64,000 nt of DNA from an uncultured Pelagibacteraceae bacterium (lineage in GTDB: Bacteria; Pseudomonadota; Alphaproteobacteria; Pelagibacterales; Pelagibacteraceae), in the NCBI GenBank assembly GCA_902564265.1, contig CACFAI010000001.1, forward strand, positions 62,001-126,000, in the 5' to 3' direction. Positions 8,289 to 16,341 of the stretch are shown one piece after another; the first letter of the stretch is position 1; the number at the start of each line of letters is the position of its first letter. The notes under the pieces are model-generated. The model made no database searches. It was not told the origin of the DNA and saw nothing but the letters and a program-made list of their open reading frames with translations. The position numbers and the translations under genes are program-made.

Positions 8289-9642
8289 CTTTATTATCTT
8301 TCAATTTATTTTTTTTATCAGTGAATTTATAGCCCATAAGTTTTAAAATGTTATAGTGCTGTCTACTTATTGCAAGGTCATCAATCAAAGACTCAGTTAC
8401 TTTTCCTAATAAATGAGCCTCAATACCAACTTGTACACTAAAACTATATTTATTTGAAAAGAAAGAGCTATTACAATAGGAGCTATAACTAAACATATAC
8501 TCATTATTATTTGAGTCTAATAATCTAAAAGTAGTAGCATCCGCAACAGAGTTAACAAATCTTGGCAGTTCTTTTTGTTCTATTAATTGATTAACAACTT
8601 TTTTTGCAGCCACATAACAGATATCCCTGTCATCGTAAATTTGCTTAGAAAAGGCTACCACTCTTACTACAGGTTCAGGATTATCATTTTTATCTATTAT
8701 CTTTAAAGTATCGAAGTAATATCTTTCAAAAATGTCATTTTTTGCTTCAGGATTAAATTCATACCTAAAAATTGATACTTTTAATTTATCAAATTTTTGG
8801 TAAAAAAATTCAACAGTTGGATCCAATTTATCATTATCAATAATGTTATTTAAGTAATCGTTTTTAAAACTTAAAAACTTAATACCAAACAAGCTTGATC
8901 TTTTTCTGAGTAATTTTTCTCTCTGCAAATTTTCAGTTAAAAGGTTTATTGATTGTGTATCTTTTTCTATTTTAACAAAGCCTTGATCCAATAAAGATAA
9001 AATTTTATCATTATACGAGACTAATAACTCTGACGACTTTTTAAGAGAATTATTATGATTTTCGTTTAAAGAATAATTCAAAAGAGTTCTAAAATTTGAC
9101 AATTCCAACTGTAAAACTTTTAAATTTTCCTCTGATTGTAAAATTAAATTATTACATAATTGATCTTTATTAATTTTCATATTTTGAAGTTTATCACTTT
9201 CAATATCTGCCATATCCTCTTTTCCACATAAGTTTTTTATTTTCAAAATCGAAGTATTATATTTTTTTAAAAATGTTCTCATATTTTTAATCGCATAGGC
9301 AGAATAACTTTTCTGTTCAAAATAAATATTCTTATAATTTTGATATTCATCCCATGTAAATCGTTTTCCAAATGGGCCAGTTTTTTCTCCTGTCGCATTT
9401 TGTAAGGCGTATAAAATTGTATTGTAATGATCAAGAAGGCCTGCACCACATTTAGCGGCAACACATGTACTAAATGCATTTTCATGATCTCTTCTAAAGA
9501 TATGTTCATATTTTTCATATTCACGATTGTTCCACTCATTATAGATTAATTCAAAATCATTAGAAATTTTCTCAAAATTTGTAGAAGCATGTACGTTAAA
9601 AATAAAAAAAAAAGAAATTAGACTTGAGAAAAAAATTTTCAT
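8278..9642 (-). CDS. Secreted protein of unknown function, 454 residues
   Basis: The N-terminus MKIFFSSLISFFFIFNVHAS is a clear Sec signal peptide, with cleavage likely after HAS, so the product should be periplasmic or surface-exposed. The mature part is mostly helical in composition. Cysteines occur in a CVAAKCGAGLLDHY segment early on, and further Cys pairs near the C-terminus (DICYVAAKK, SYCNSSFF) could form disulfides. No known catalytic motif is recognised. Its start overlaps the stop of the DUF805 gene upstream on the same strand by four bases, so the two are probably co-transcribed. Confidence 0.82.
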   Translation of the reverse strand: MKIFFSSLISFFFIFNVHASTNFEKISNDFELIYNEWNNREYEKYEHIFRRDHENAFSTCVAAKCGAGLLDHYNTILYALQNATGEKTGPFGKRFTWDEYQNYKNIYFEQKSYSAYAIKNMRTFLKKYNTSILKIKNLCGKEDMADIESDKLQNMKINKDQLCNNLILQSEENLKVLQLELSNFRTLLNYSLNENHNNSLKKSSELLVSYNDKILSLLDQGFVKIEKDTQSINLLTENLQREKLLRKRSSLFGIKFLSFKNDYLNNIIDNDKLDPTVEFFYQKFDKLKVSIFRYEFNPEAKNDIFERYYFDTLKIIDKNDNPEPVVRVVAFSKQIYDDRDICYVAAKKVVNQLIEQKELPRFVNSVADATTFRLLDSNNNEYMFSYSSYCNSSFFSNKYSFSVQVGIEAHLLGKVTESLIDDLAISRQHYNILKLMGYKFTDKKNKLKDNKVKF

Positions 9643-10016
9643 GAAAAATCACTTAACATTTTTGGAATATTTCCATAACGGTTTTTATTTTGCTCACTGT
9701 TCGTGCACCACCATATTAATAGAGGGATCAATCCAATGATTGTAAAGGAAAGTAAGAACCACCATCCACTTTTTCCAGTATCATGTAATCTTCTTGTAAT
9801 TATGCTTAATTGAGGAATTAATGTGCCTAAATAAAAAATTCCACTAATCAAACCAATCTCCTCAGAATGGTAACCTAAAATCCATGTGTCGATAAAGTTC
9901 GTTAAAACATTTGCTAGAAAAATAAATAAAAAAAAATACCAAAATTCAGACCTATTCGATCTTCCGCTGAAATTAAAATAGTTTTTAAATGCCTTATCTA
10001 TTGCAAAACTTATCAT
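9639..10016 (-). CDS. DUF805 inner-membrane protein, copy 2
   Basis: 125 residues with the DUF805 pattern NYFNFSGRSNRSEFWYF, then PQLSIITRRLHDTGKSGWW, and a final GNIPK. It shares these motifs with the copy at 7265-7624 but differs clearly in the membrane helices, so the pair looks like old paralogs rather than a recent duplication. It is co-directional and overlapping with the secreted 454-residue gene. The divergent gene at 10040 starts only 23 bases away. Confidence 0.9.
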   Translation of the reverse strand: MISFAIDKAFKNYFNFSGRSNRSEFWYFFLFIFLANVLTNFIDTWILGYHSEEIGLISGIFYLGTLIPQLSIITRRLHDTGKSGWWFLLSFTIIGLIPLLIWWCTNSEQNKNRYGNIPKMLSDFS

Positions 10017-10039
10017 TAATACGTATAAATCATATTTTT

Positions 10040-10345
10040 ATGGCTTTTGCAGTAATAACATTTCAGAATAAAAAAACCAAGCAACTTAGAGAGGCTCCAA
10101 TAGGTTTCTCATGGACTAACTTTTTTTTCGGTTTTTTTGTTCCTTTATTTAGAAGTGATTGGAAGTGGGCTGCAATATTTTTCGTTTTAGGTTGGGTAAC
10201 TTTTGGATTTGCATGTTTTGTAACTGCTTTTTTTTATAACAAACTTTATACAGATGAATTGATTAGTAATGGTTTTAAAGTAAAATCATTAAATGGTGCT
10301 GATAAAAATTTGATTAAATTAAAATTAGGTCTTTCAAAACTATAA
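10040..10345 (+). CDS. Small membrane protein, DUF2628/HrgC-like
   Basis: 101 residues from the ATG at 10040. The segment EAPIGFSWTNFFFGFFVPLFRSDWKWA, followed by two more hydrophobic stretches, resembles small bacterial proteins labelled DUF2628 or HrgC, in which GFSWT-FFFG precedes membrane helices. An in-frame start at 9989 would overlap the divergent DUF805 coding region and add 17 residues not typical of the family. Function is unknown. The next gene begins three bases after its stop. Confidence 0.7.
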   Translation: MAFAVITFQNKKTKQLREAPIGFSWTNFFFGFFVPLFRSDWKWAAIFFVLGWVTFGFACFVTAFFYNKLYTDELISNGFKVKSLNGADKNLIKLKLGLSKL

Positions 10346-10348
10346 ATT

Positions 10349-11086
10349 TTGTTAAATTTTATTAAAGAAACTTTCAATAAGACGATAGTAGACTTAGAAA
10401 ATCCAAGAATTCTCAAAACAATAATATATTCAATTTTACTTACAACGATAATTGCAGTCTTAATTTTTATTTTATTTTACTATTTTCTATTTTCCTCGTT
10501 ATTCAATCTTTCAGACCCGTCAAATTTTGAAGAAGATGGAATTATATATTATTTTGTAAGTTTAAAAATTTTTTCAATATTATTAGGTGTAATCCAATTT
10601 TTCACTTCATGGATATTAGTTTCTTTAATATTAGTTCCTATAGGATCTATTATTTCGGGTTTATTTGCTGAGAAAATTTTTTTTGATGTTAAAGATATTC
10701 ATAACTATAAATGGAACAAAAAATTAAAAAAAAATTCATTTTATCTCTCAAATAAGTTTGCTGTTATCGCTGCCTGTAAAAGTTTTTTAATCAATATATT
10801 AATCTTACCCTTGTATCTATTACTACCAGTAGCTAATATTTTTATTTTTATTGCAATTAATGGTTTGCTGATTGGCAAAGAATTTTGTGGTAGTTTTTTA
10901 ATACAATTTTTTGAAAAAAGTCAAATTAAAGTAATTAATATTCATTTAGATAATAAGATTTATATTCTAGGAATATTTGTAGTAATTTTATATACAATTC
11001 CCATAATTAATTTATTAGCTCCCACAATAGCTAATTTATTATTTTCCCACTTGATTTTACAATCCAATAAAAGTACCTTCCGATAA
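10349..11086 (+). CDS. EI24 / CysZ-like integral membrane protein
   Basis: 245 residues starting with TTG; no ATG lies near. Several long hydrophobic helices surround the segment LPLYLLLPVANIFIFIAINGLLIGKEF, which matches the EI24-domain pattern (long helix, IN-LLIG-EF). Relatives include CysZ sulfate channels, but no sulfur-assimilation gene is nearby, so a sulfate role should not be assumed. It is probably co-transcribed with the preceding small membrane protein and possibly with the TM2 gene 17 bases downstream. Confidence 0.72.
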   Translation: MLNFIKETFNKTIVDLENPRILKTIIYSILLTTIIAVLIFILFYYFLFSSLFNLSDPSNFEEDGIIYYFVSLKIFSILLGVIQFFTSWILVSLILVPIGSIISGLFAEKIFFDVKDIHNYKWNKKLKKNSFYLSNKFAVIAACKSFLINILILPLYLLLPVANIFIFIAINGLLIGKEFCGSFLIQFFEKSQIKVINIHLDNKIYILGIFVVILYTIPIINLLAPTIANLLFSHLILQSNKSTFR

Positions 11087-11092
11087 AATAAG

Positions 11093-11098
11093 AGGAGA
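11093..11098 (+). promoter_or_regulatory. Strong ribosome-binding site of the TM2 gene
   Basis: AGGAGA, five bases before the ATG at 11104. Most genes in the window have weak or no Shine-Dalgarno sequence, so this and the one before secE stand out and support the chosen start. Confidence 0.7.
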
Positions 11099-11103
11099 AT
11101 ATT

Positions 11104-11304
11104 ATGCAAAAATCTAAAACAACAGCAGCCTTACTGGCTTTTTTCTTAGGATGTTTTGGCGTACATAGGTTCTATGTTGGCAAAGTTGGCACTGGCGTTG
11201 CACAAATATTTACATTTGGTGGACTTGGAATCTGGGCTTTGATTGATTTCATTATGATTTTAACCGGAAGTTTCACTGACGCTAACGGAAAAAAACTTAA
11301 GTAA
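11104..11304 (+). CDS. TM2-domain protein
   Basis: 66 residues consisting almost entirely of the TM2 domain: KSKTTAALLAFFLGCFGVHRFYVGK, then a glycine-rich turn and a second helix WALIDFIMILTGSFTDANGK. TM2 proteins are small two-helix membrane proteins of unclear function. It has an unusually good ribosome-binding site for this genome, AGGAGA at 11093-11098, five bases before the ATG. An A7/T11 tract after the stop (11304-11322) might serve as a weak transcription stop. Confidence 0.93.
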   Translation: MQKSKTTAALLAFFLGCFGVHRFYVGKVGTGVAQIFTFGGLGIWALIDFIMILTGSFTDANGKKLK

Positions 11305-11338
11305 AAAAATATTTTTTTTTTTACTATTTTTCTTAAAG

Positions 11339-11369
11339 ATGGAAGTGGTTTTTTCAGAACCACTTCCAT
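11339..11369 (+). repeat. Perfect 12-bp inverted repeat over the propeller-gene ATG
   Basis: Arms ATGGAAGTGGTT (11339-11350) and AACCACTTCCAT (11358-11369) are exactly complementary, with a 7-base loop. The first arm begins with the annotated start codon. No T-run follows on either strand, so it is not a classical terminator. In RNA it would bury the start codon. Confidence 0.85.
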
Positions 11370-13846
11370 TAATAAAAAACTATTCACCTTCTGACTATGG
11401 TGCACTAACTCAAAATTGGGGTGTAACTGAAGATAAAGACGGAAGAATATACTTTGCAAACAACAACGGCGTATTAATTTACGATGGACTTAACTGGAAG
11501 CTAATTAGTTTACCAAACTTTAAAAGTGCGAGATCAATTTCAACCGATAACAATGGCAATGTTATAGTTGGAAGCAGAGGTGAATTTGGTTTTATTAAAA
11601 TAGACAAAGAAAATAAGATTTCTTACAAAAGCCTTAGTAAAAGTCTTCCTAATTACAAATCTAACGCTGCCATATATGAAACTCATGTAATAGGTGAAGA
11701 TTTAATATTTTTTAGATCTTTCAAAAAATTATTTTTGGTTGAAAAACAAAAAGTAACTGTTTTGGACAATTCTTTTGATGAGCGAGTAGAAAGATCTTTT
11801 TTTACTAAAAAAAAATTATTTGTATTTATAAGAAACACTGGTTTATATAGTTTTAATAAAAAAAATAAAAAATTTGATTTTGTAAAAGAGTCACAATTTT
11901 TTAATACCAAGTCAAAAACTGTAAACGGATTTCACATTATTAACGATAAAAAATTGTATATTACAAGAAATTCAGGAATATATATTTCTGACAATAATGA
12001 ATTAAAGAAAATTGATTTTAAAAATAAGATTATTAATGAAACTACCATATATAGATCATATAAATTAAAAAATTCAAATATTGCATTAGCTACATATGAT
12101 GGAATTTTTATATTAAATAAATATCTTGAAATTATTGATCACTTAAATTCAGATAAAGGTATGAGATCAAATAATGTTAGGTCTTTATTTGAAGATTCAT
12201 CTGGAAACCTTTGGGCTGGACTTGATGACGGAATAGCAAAAATACTTATTAAATCCCAATTTAGATTTTATCCAAAATTATATTCTAAGACTGGTGGTAC
12301 TGTTTATGATTTAAATTTTTTTAATGATAATTTTTTTATCTCGTCTGCTACAGGTCTTAGAAAATTGAGTAGAAACATGGATGATTTAAGTGCTGAATTT
12401 ATTCCTGTAGCTAATGAAAATGTAAAAAGCCAAACTTGGAGTATTAAGCCATTAAATAATTCTTTGGTTATAGGACATTTGGGAGGTCTTGGAAGAATAG
12501 ATAAAGATGAAAAATATTACCAAATTGTTCCAAAAAAACTTACTGGAACTGTATATTCTCTTAAAAAATCTGAATTTCTAAAGGATAAATTTTTTGTAGG
12601 TTCAAGAAAAGGTTTATTCATTTTTGATAACAATTTTGAATTATCCCAAAAAGTTGAAAAAATAAAATCGTCTGTTTGGAGAATAGTGGAGTTACCAACT
12701 AGAAAGGAGGTGTGGGTTTTTAACGAAGGAAAAGGAATATTTAGAATAAAATTTGATGAAAATGAAAAAATTTCAGTTAATAAATATTCATCTAGTGATG
12801 GTTTACCATTTAACGATAAACTTTACATCTCAAAATATAAAGATAATTTGATAGTTGGAACGAAGTTGGGAACATACGAATTCGACTTCAATTATAATAG
12901 ATTTGTTAAAAGTGATATTTTTTCAGAAGAAGTATTAGGAAAAAATAAGCATTTAATTAGGCTTGTTTCAGTAAATGAAAAATATTTATTCCATACTGTT
13001 CATTACGAAAACTTTAAGCGTAATCAAAGATTTTATGAAATTGATAACGATAATATCAGCGAATTTTTAGTACCTGAAGTTTCAAAAAATGTTTTTGTTA
13101 AATACCACTTCTTAAATAAAGATAGAATTTTTTTTACAAGCAATGAAGGAGTGGCTATTTTTGATATTACAAAAAAAGAAATTGAAAGAAAGAGTAATAG
13201 TAAGGTTATATTTTCAAAAATTTTAGTAAACCAAAAGCCAATATTTTTTGGAGGAAATCAACAATCCTATGATAAAGAAGTTCACAGTATTAAAAGCGAG
13301 TTCGATTATAATGAAAATTCATTTGATTTCTATCTTTCAGCTACAGACTATTTAGATGAACAAAATAATTCTTTTAATGCGAATATCGTAAATTACAAAG
13401 AAAAAAATATCATTTTTTCAAATGATAGAAAATTTACTTACGAAAATTTACTTCCTGGTAAATATATTCTTGAAGTTAATTCAAAGAATGCCAGAAATAA
13501 AGATTTACCAGTCCTAAATTATGAATTTGTAATTAATAAACCTTGGTGGCAGACTGCTTATTTTTATATAGGTGAAATTATTTTTTTTATGATTTTGCTC
13601 TTTTTCACAATTATATCTAAACAAAACAATAAATCACAAAAATATGCAACTGCATTAACCTTTATCATGATCTTAATATTATTTGAGTATATTAATTATT
13701 TTTTAGACCCTCTTTTTTATAACCTGACCGGTGGAGTGCCAGTATTCAACATATTAAGTAAAGTGTTATTGGGGGTTTTATTGAAACCAATTGAAAATTT
13801 AGCTGACAGACTTCTTTTATTTTCGTCTCAATATCTCAAAAAATAA
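11339..13846 (+). CDS. Two-component-type beta-propeller sensor without a kinase domain
   Basis: 835 residues from the first ATG. The N-terminal NYSPSDYGALTQNWGVTEDKDGRIYFANNNGVLIYDG is the typical first Reg_prop blade, and further blades such as RSLFEDSSGNLWAGLDDGIAKI follow to about residue 600. A Y_Y_Y-like immunoglobulin fold comes next (about 640-740, ending ENLLPGKYILEVNSKNARN), then about three hydrophobic helices from 745 to 820. No histidine-kinase, GGDEF or HTH output domain follows. Codons just upstream of this ATG encode a signal-peptide-like stretch with no good start codon, and the ATG lies in a perfect hairpin, so the true N-terminus is uncertain. The propeller is expected to be periplasmic. 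Confidence 0.82.
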   Translation: MEVVFSEPLPLIKNYSPSDYGALTQNWGVTEDKDGRIYFANNNGVLIYDGLNWKLISLPNFKSARSISTDNNGNVIVGSRGEFGFIKIDKENKISYKSLSKSLPNYKSNAAIYETHVIGEDLIFFRSFKKLFLVEKQKVTVLDNSFDERVERSFFTKKKLFVFIRNTGLYSFNKKNKKFDFVKESQFFNTKSKTVNGFHIINDKKLYITRNSGIYISDNNELKKIDFKNKIINETTIYRSYKLKNSNIALATYDGIFILNKYLEIIDHLNSDKGMRSNNVRSLFEDSSGNLWAGLDDGIAKILIKSQFRFYPKLYSKTGGTVYDLNFFNDNFFISSATGLRKLSRNMDDLSAEFIPVANENVKSQTWSIKPLNNSLVIGHLGGLGRIDKDEKYYQIVPKKLTGTVYSLKKSEFLKDKFFVGSRKGLFIFDNNFELSQKVEKIKSSVWRIVELPTRKEVWVFNEGKGIFRIKFDENEKISVNKYSSSDGLPFNDKLYISKYKDNLIVGTKLGTYEFDFNYNRFVKSDIFSEEVLGKNKHLIRLVSVNEKYLFHTVHYENFKRNQRFYEIDNDNISEFLVPEVSKNVFVKYHFLNKDRIFFTSNEGVAIFDITKKEIERKSNSKVIFSKILVNQKPIFFGGNQQSYDKEVHSIKSEFDYNENSFDFYLSATDYLDEQNNSFNANIVNYKEKNIIFSNDRKFTYENLLPGKYILEVNSKNARNKDLPVLNYEFVINKPWWQTAYFYIGEIIFFMILLFFTIISKQNNKSQKYATALTFIMILILFEYINYFLDPLFYNLTGGVPVFNILSKVLLGVLLKPIENLADRLLLFSSQYLKK

Positions 13847-13854
13847 AATTATTT

Positions 13855-14310
13855 TTATTTCACTGATATTTTTAGGTTTTTGATTTTTTCTTCTAGCAAA
13901 GTTATTGCTTTATGTATTTTGTCCTTTTCAGTCTTGCTTAAAGAGGCACCTAAGTCACTTTTAGGATCGAATGCAGAGTCTGTTAAGTCCATTATGTCAC
14001 CTAAACGCCCCCCAATATTCATTAAAATCGAATTAATATTTTCAAAGTAATTAGTTTGATTCATAATTGCATGTAAGTTTGTACTTATAGCGTCATATAG
14101 TGGTGTACCTTTTGATTTTTTTAATAGTAATTCATCTATACTAATCGCATCATTGATTGATAATGTATGATTATTATCATCTGGATCTCCACATTTAAAA
14201 AAATGTGATTTACTTTTATTTGTAGCAGTTTTTAGTTCTGCATCAGTTAAATTTTTAAGTGCATTTTGTAGTGCAAACTCAATCGTGTTGGGTTTTCTTA
14301 GTTTTGTCAT
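13855..14310 (-). CDS. Possible DNA-binding regulator resembling phage CII-type proteins
   Basis: 151 residues, no signal peptide or membrane segment. The stretch NKSKSHFFKCGDPDDNNHTLSINDAISIDELLLKKSKGTPL has the spacing of alphaproteobacterial proteins with a short helix-turn-helix followed by DPDD-H-L---DAI-LD, often annotated as phage regulatory CII-like. This is recognition by pattern only. It is convergent with the propeller gene (8-base gap) and 82 bases from the small-exported-protein run, with a TATAAA box at 14360-14365 between. If the call is right, it is the only phage-related gene in the window. Confidence 0.6.
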   Translation of the reverse strand: MTKLRKPNTIEFALQNALKNLTDAELKTATNKSKSHFFKCGDPDDNNHTLSINDAISIDELLLKKSKGTPLYDAISTNLHAIMNQTNYFENINSILMNIGGRLGDIMDLTDSAFDPKSDLGASLSKTEKDKIHKAITLLEEKIKNLKISVK

Positions 14311-14392
14311 TTAATTATTTATATCATTTTAAGTGAAAAATATAACTAACTATTTCACTATAAAATCAAAAAAAATTTCCTAAATTGAAAGT

Positions 14393-14683
14393 ATGTATAA
14401 GACACTAAAGTTAATCATATTTGCGTATATGATTTATTCTTCAGTTTTAGTAACTTTTGGCTATGCTAGAGATTATGAAAAAGGTAAACAAATAATAAAT
14501 AGTATAGTTAGTGAAGATTGTAAAAAAAACAAAAAATGCATTAACTCCATTTTTGAGTCAGAACTAAAAAATTCGACACATATTTTTCTTTTAGGTGCAC
14601 TTGATAAAATTGAAAATTATTTACCAGCTTTTATAAATGAATTTAAATTAGATATTCAAAGGAATTTAGATGTTAAACTTTAA
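14393..14683 (+). CDS. Small exported protein, unknown
   Basis: 96 residues. A hydrophobic N-terminus (KLIIFAYMIYSSVLVTFGYA) predicts a signal peptide with cleavage near YA-RD. The short mature part has two cysteines spaced CKKNKKC and an amphipathic C-terminal half. No family recognised. Its end overlaps the next gene by 14 bases, suggesting co-translation in a run of four small exported proteins. Confidence 0.65.
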   Translation: MYKTLKLIIFAYMIYSSVLVTFGYARDYEKGKQIINSIVSEDCKKNKKCINSIFESELKNSTHIFLLGALDKIENYLPAFINEFKLDIQRNLDVKL

Positions 14684-14933
14684 AAAAATTTCATTAGTTG
14701 TGCTTTTACTGTCTTTAATTAGCTTTAATAATCTAAATGCAAGAACAGTTTGTAACTACAAAGTGACCACTATTACAGAAAACAATGTAATTAAGGGTCA
14801 CAGAGAAGTAAAAAATTGCGAGGAAACAAAAATAACAGGAGAAAAATTTAGCTTCGTAGAGTCTGTTTTATCAAGTCCGCAATATGAAACAACTTTAATT
14901 CTAATGTTAAGTTTAGTTTTAGAGGCTATATAA
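14670..14933 (+). CDS. Small exported protein with C-terminal hydrophobic tail, unknown
   Basis: 87 residues. The signal peptide KKISLVVLLLSLISFNNLNA ends at a probable AR cleavage point. Two cysteines (TVCNYK, KNCEET) could form one disulfide, and the last 15 residues (TLILMLSLVLEAI) are hydrophobic enough to act as a membrane anchor. It overlaps the preceding gene by 14 bases. No known family. Confidence 0.65.
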   Translation: MLNFKKISLVVLLLSLISFNNLNARTVCNYKVTTITENNVIKGHREVKNCEETKITGEKFSFVESVLSSPQYETTLILMLSLVLEAI

Positions 14934-14956
14934 ATAAAAAAAGAAAGGAAAAAAAA

Positions 14957-15394
14957 ATGAAATATATGTTAGTAGTTTTATTAGTATTTCTTTCAGCTTG
15001 TTCAAAAGATTATGCTGAAAAGAAAACAATAATTAACAATAGTAATGATTTGTTGAAACTTAATGCAGAAATTTGCAATAAGTTTAAAAGTGACCAGTCC
15101 AAAACTTATGGCTGTGGATCTGGTTTAAGCTCAGATTTAGAGGTTTCAAAAACTAAATCATTGCTTAATGCAAAAGTAAACGTCGCTGATGTTGTCGGTT
15201 CTTCGATTTTGAAAAGTGAAAAACAAACTAGAACAGAGAACAAAAAGGGTGTTAATAGCAAATATCAAACTGTTGAAGAAAATAAGATATTAGAGACATC
15301 TTTGAATAATTATAAGGTTGTTTTTACTAAAACTTTTAAACAAGGTGATAAATTTAGAACGTATACGGTAATAAAATATGAAACAAAAACTTAA
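14957..15394 (+). CDS. Lipoprotein, unknown
   Basis: 145 residues. The N-terminus MLVVLLVFLSACSKDY carries a lipobox (LSAC, lipid-modified Cys15), so it should be membrane-attached. The mature region is charged and Lys/Asn-rich with an internal CNKFKSDQSKTYGCGSGL cysteine pair. An AAGAAAGGAAA purine-rich stretch before the ATG may act as a weak ribosome-binding site. It overlaps the next gene by 17 bases. Confidence 0.75.
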   Translation: MKYMLVVLLVFLSACSKDYAEKKTIINNSNDLLKLNAEICNKFKSDQSKTYGCGSGLSSDLEVSKTKSLLNAKVNVADVVGSSILKSEKQTRTENKKGVNSKYQTVEENKILETSLNNYKVVFTKTFKQGDKFRTYTVIKYETKT

Positions 15395-15617
15395 AAGTAT
15401 ATTATTTATTATTTTCCTTATTTTATTTAATAATAATATTCTTTTGGCAGCGAATGATAAAAATCATTTAAACCATTTTAGGATAAATGTTTCTAAATGG
15501 ATGTTTAATGAGTGGAATAAGACCGTTGAGTATCAAAAGAATGAATTTATTCAAATGAAATCTCAGGCAGAAAATACAAAAAAGAAAATATATAAGATCT
15601 TCACTAATTCTAAATAG
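15378..15617 (+). CDS. Small exported protein, unknown
   Basis: 79 residues with a signal peptide (LKSILFIIFLILFNNNILLAA) and a short, basic, tryptophan-containing mature part of about 54 residues. It starts inside the preceding lipoprotein gene (17-base overlap) and ends the four-gene run 14393-15617. The 83 bases after it contain a short CTAGT/ACTAG inverted repeat (15630-15644) and AT-rich promoter-like sequence. Confidence 0.6.
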   Translation: MKQKLKSILFIIFLILFNNNILLAANDKNHLNHFRINVSKWMFNEWNKTVEYQKNEFIQMKSQAENTKKKIYKIFTNSK

Positions 15618-15700
15618 TATTTTTTTAAACTAGTAAAAAACTAGAAATCAGTGAGATATAATTATATAGTAACTCTATATATTTGTGCCTTGGGAAATTG

Positions 15701-16270
15701 ATGAAAGCTAAATTACACCAGATATTGTTGAAAAACATATTAACCTTAGTATTAATTGTTATATTTAACTCACAGGTTAAAGCTGTCGAAAACTGGGAAA
15801 TAGAAAAAGTATTAAATAACGAGTTTATTTCTGTTTCTACTCATGGAACCGTTACTCACGGAGATAAATATCGTTTATTAATAAGTACCAAAGGTAACTG
15901 TGATATTGTAGAGGACACGTTTACATTTTATACTATGGCTAATCATCCAGAAATTTTAGATATAGTCAAAAAAAAAGTTGGACTTGAGGCTTTTGGAAAT
16001 AAAATATTAGCTGATATAAAAAGTTCAAGTAAATTTCTAGGTGGACATATGGTTTGGATAACAACTGGCTTATATAAAATAGATGATCATATAAAGTTTT
16101 TAGAAAATAAAGATGAGCTTAATGTAAAACTAATGATTGTTTTTAAAGATTTTGAAAAGAAAACTTTTTGGCAGGCTGAAGAAATGTTTGATATTAATTC
16201 CAATAACTGGAATTTAAAAAATGTATCAGAGGCTCTTAGAGAAGGTCAAAAATTGTGTTTAAATAAATAG
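15701..16270 (+). CDS. Exported protein, unknown
   Basis: 189 residues from the ATG at 15701. A basic N-terminus followed by KNILTLVLIVIFNSQVKA predicts a signal peptide cleaved before VENWE. The mature domain contains an invariant-looking single Cys (KGNCDIVEDTFTFYT) and a C-terminal EGQKLCLNK, so one disulfide is possible. An upstream TTG at 15683 would add six residues and is less likely. No family recognised. Confidence 0.7.
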   Translation: MKAKLHQILLKNILTLVLIVIFNSQVKAVENWEIEKVLNNEFISVSTHGTVTHGDKYRLLISTKGNCDIVEDTFTFYTMANHPEILDIVKKKVGLEAFGNKILADIKSSSKFLGGHMVWITTGLYKIDDHIKFLENKDELNVKLMIVFKDFEKKTFWQAEEMFDINSNNWNLKNVSEALREGQKLCLNK

Positions 16271-16341
16271 AAAATAGGATTTTATAGGAGAACTTGCACC
16301 AGACTTTCGCACAGAGAGATAAATTTATGTTATATTAAACA

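Noticed and set aside
11301-11338. Terminator after the TM2 gene
   Set aside because: The A7/T11 tract is an AT palindrome without a GC stem; at most a weak stop.
15630-15644. CTAGT/ACTAG inverted repeat after a small exported gene
   Set aside because: Only five base pairs and no T-run; too weak to call a terminator.
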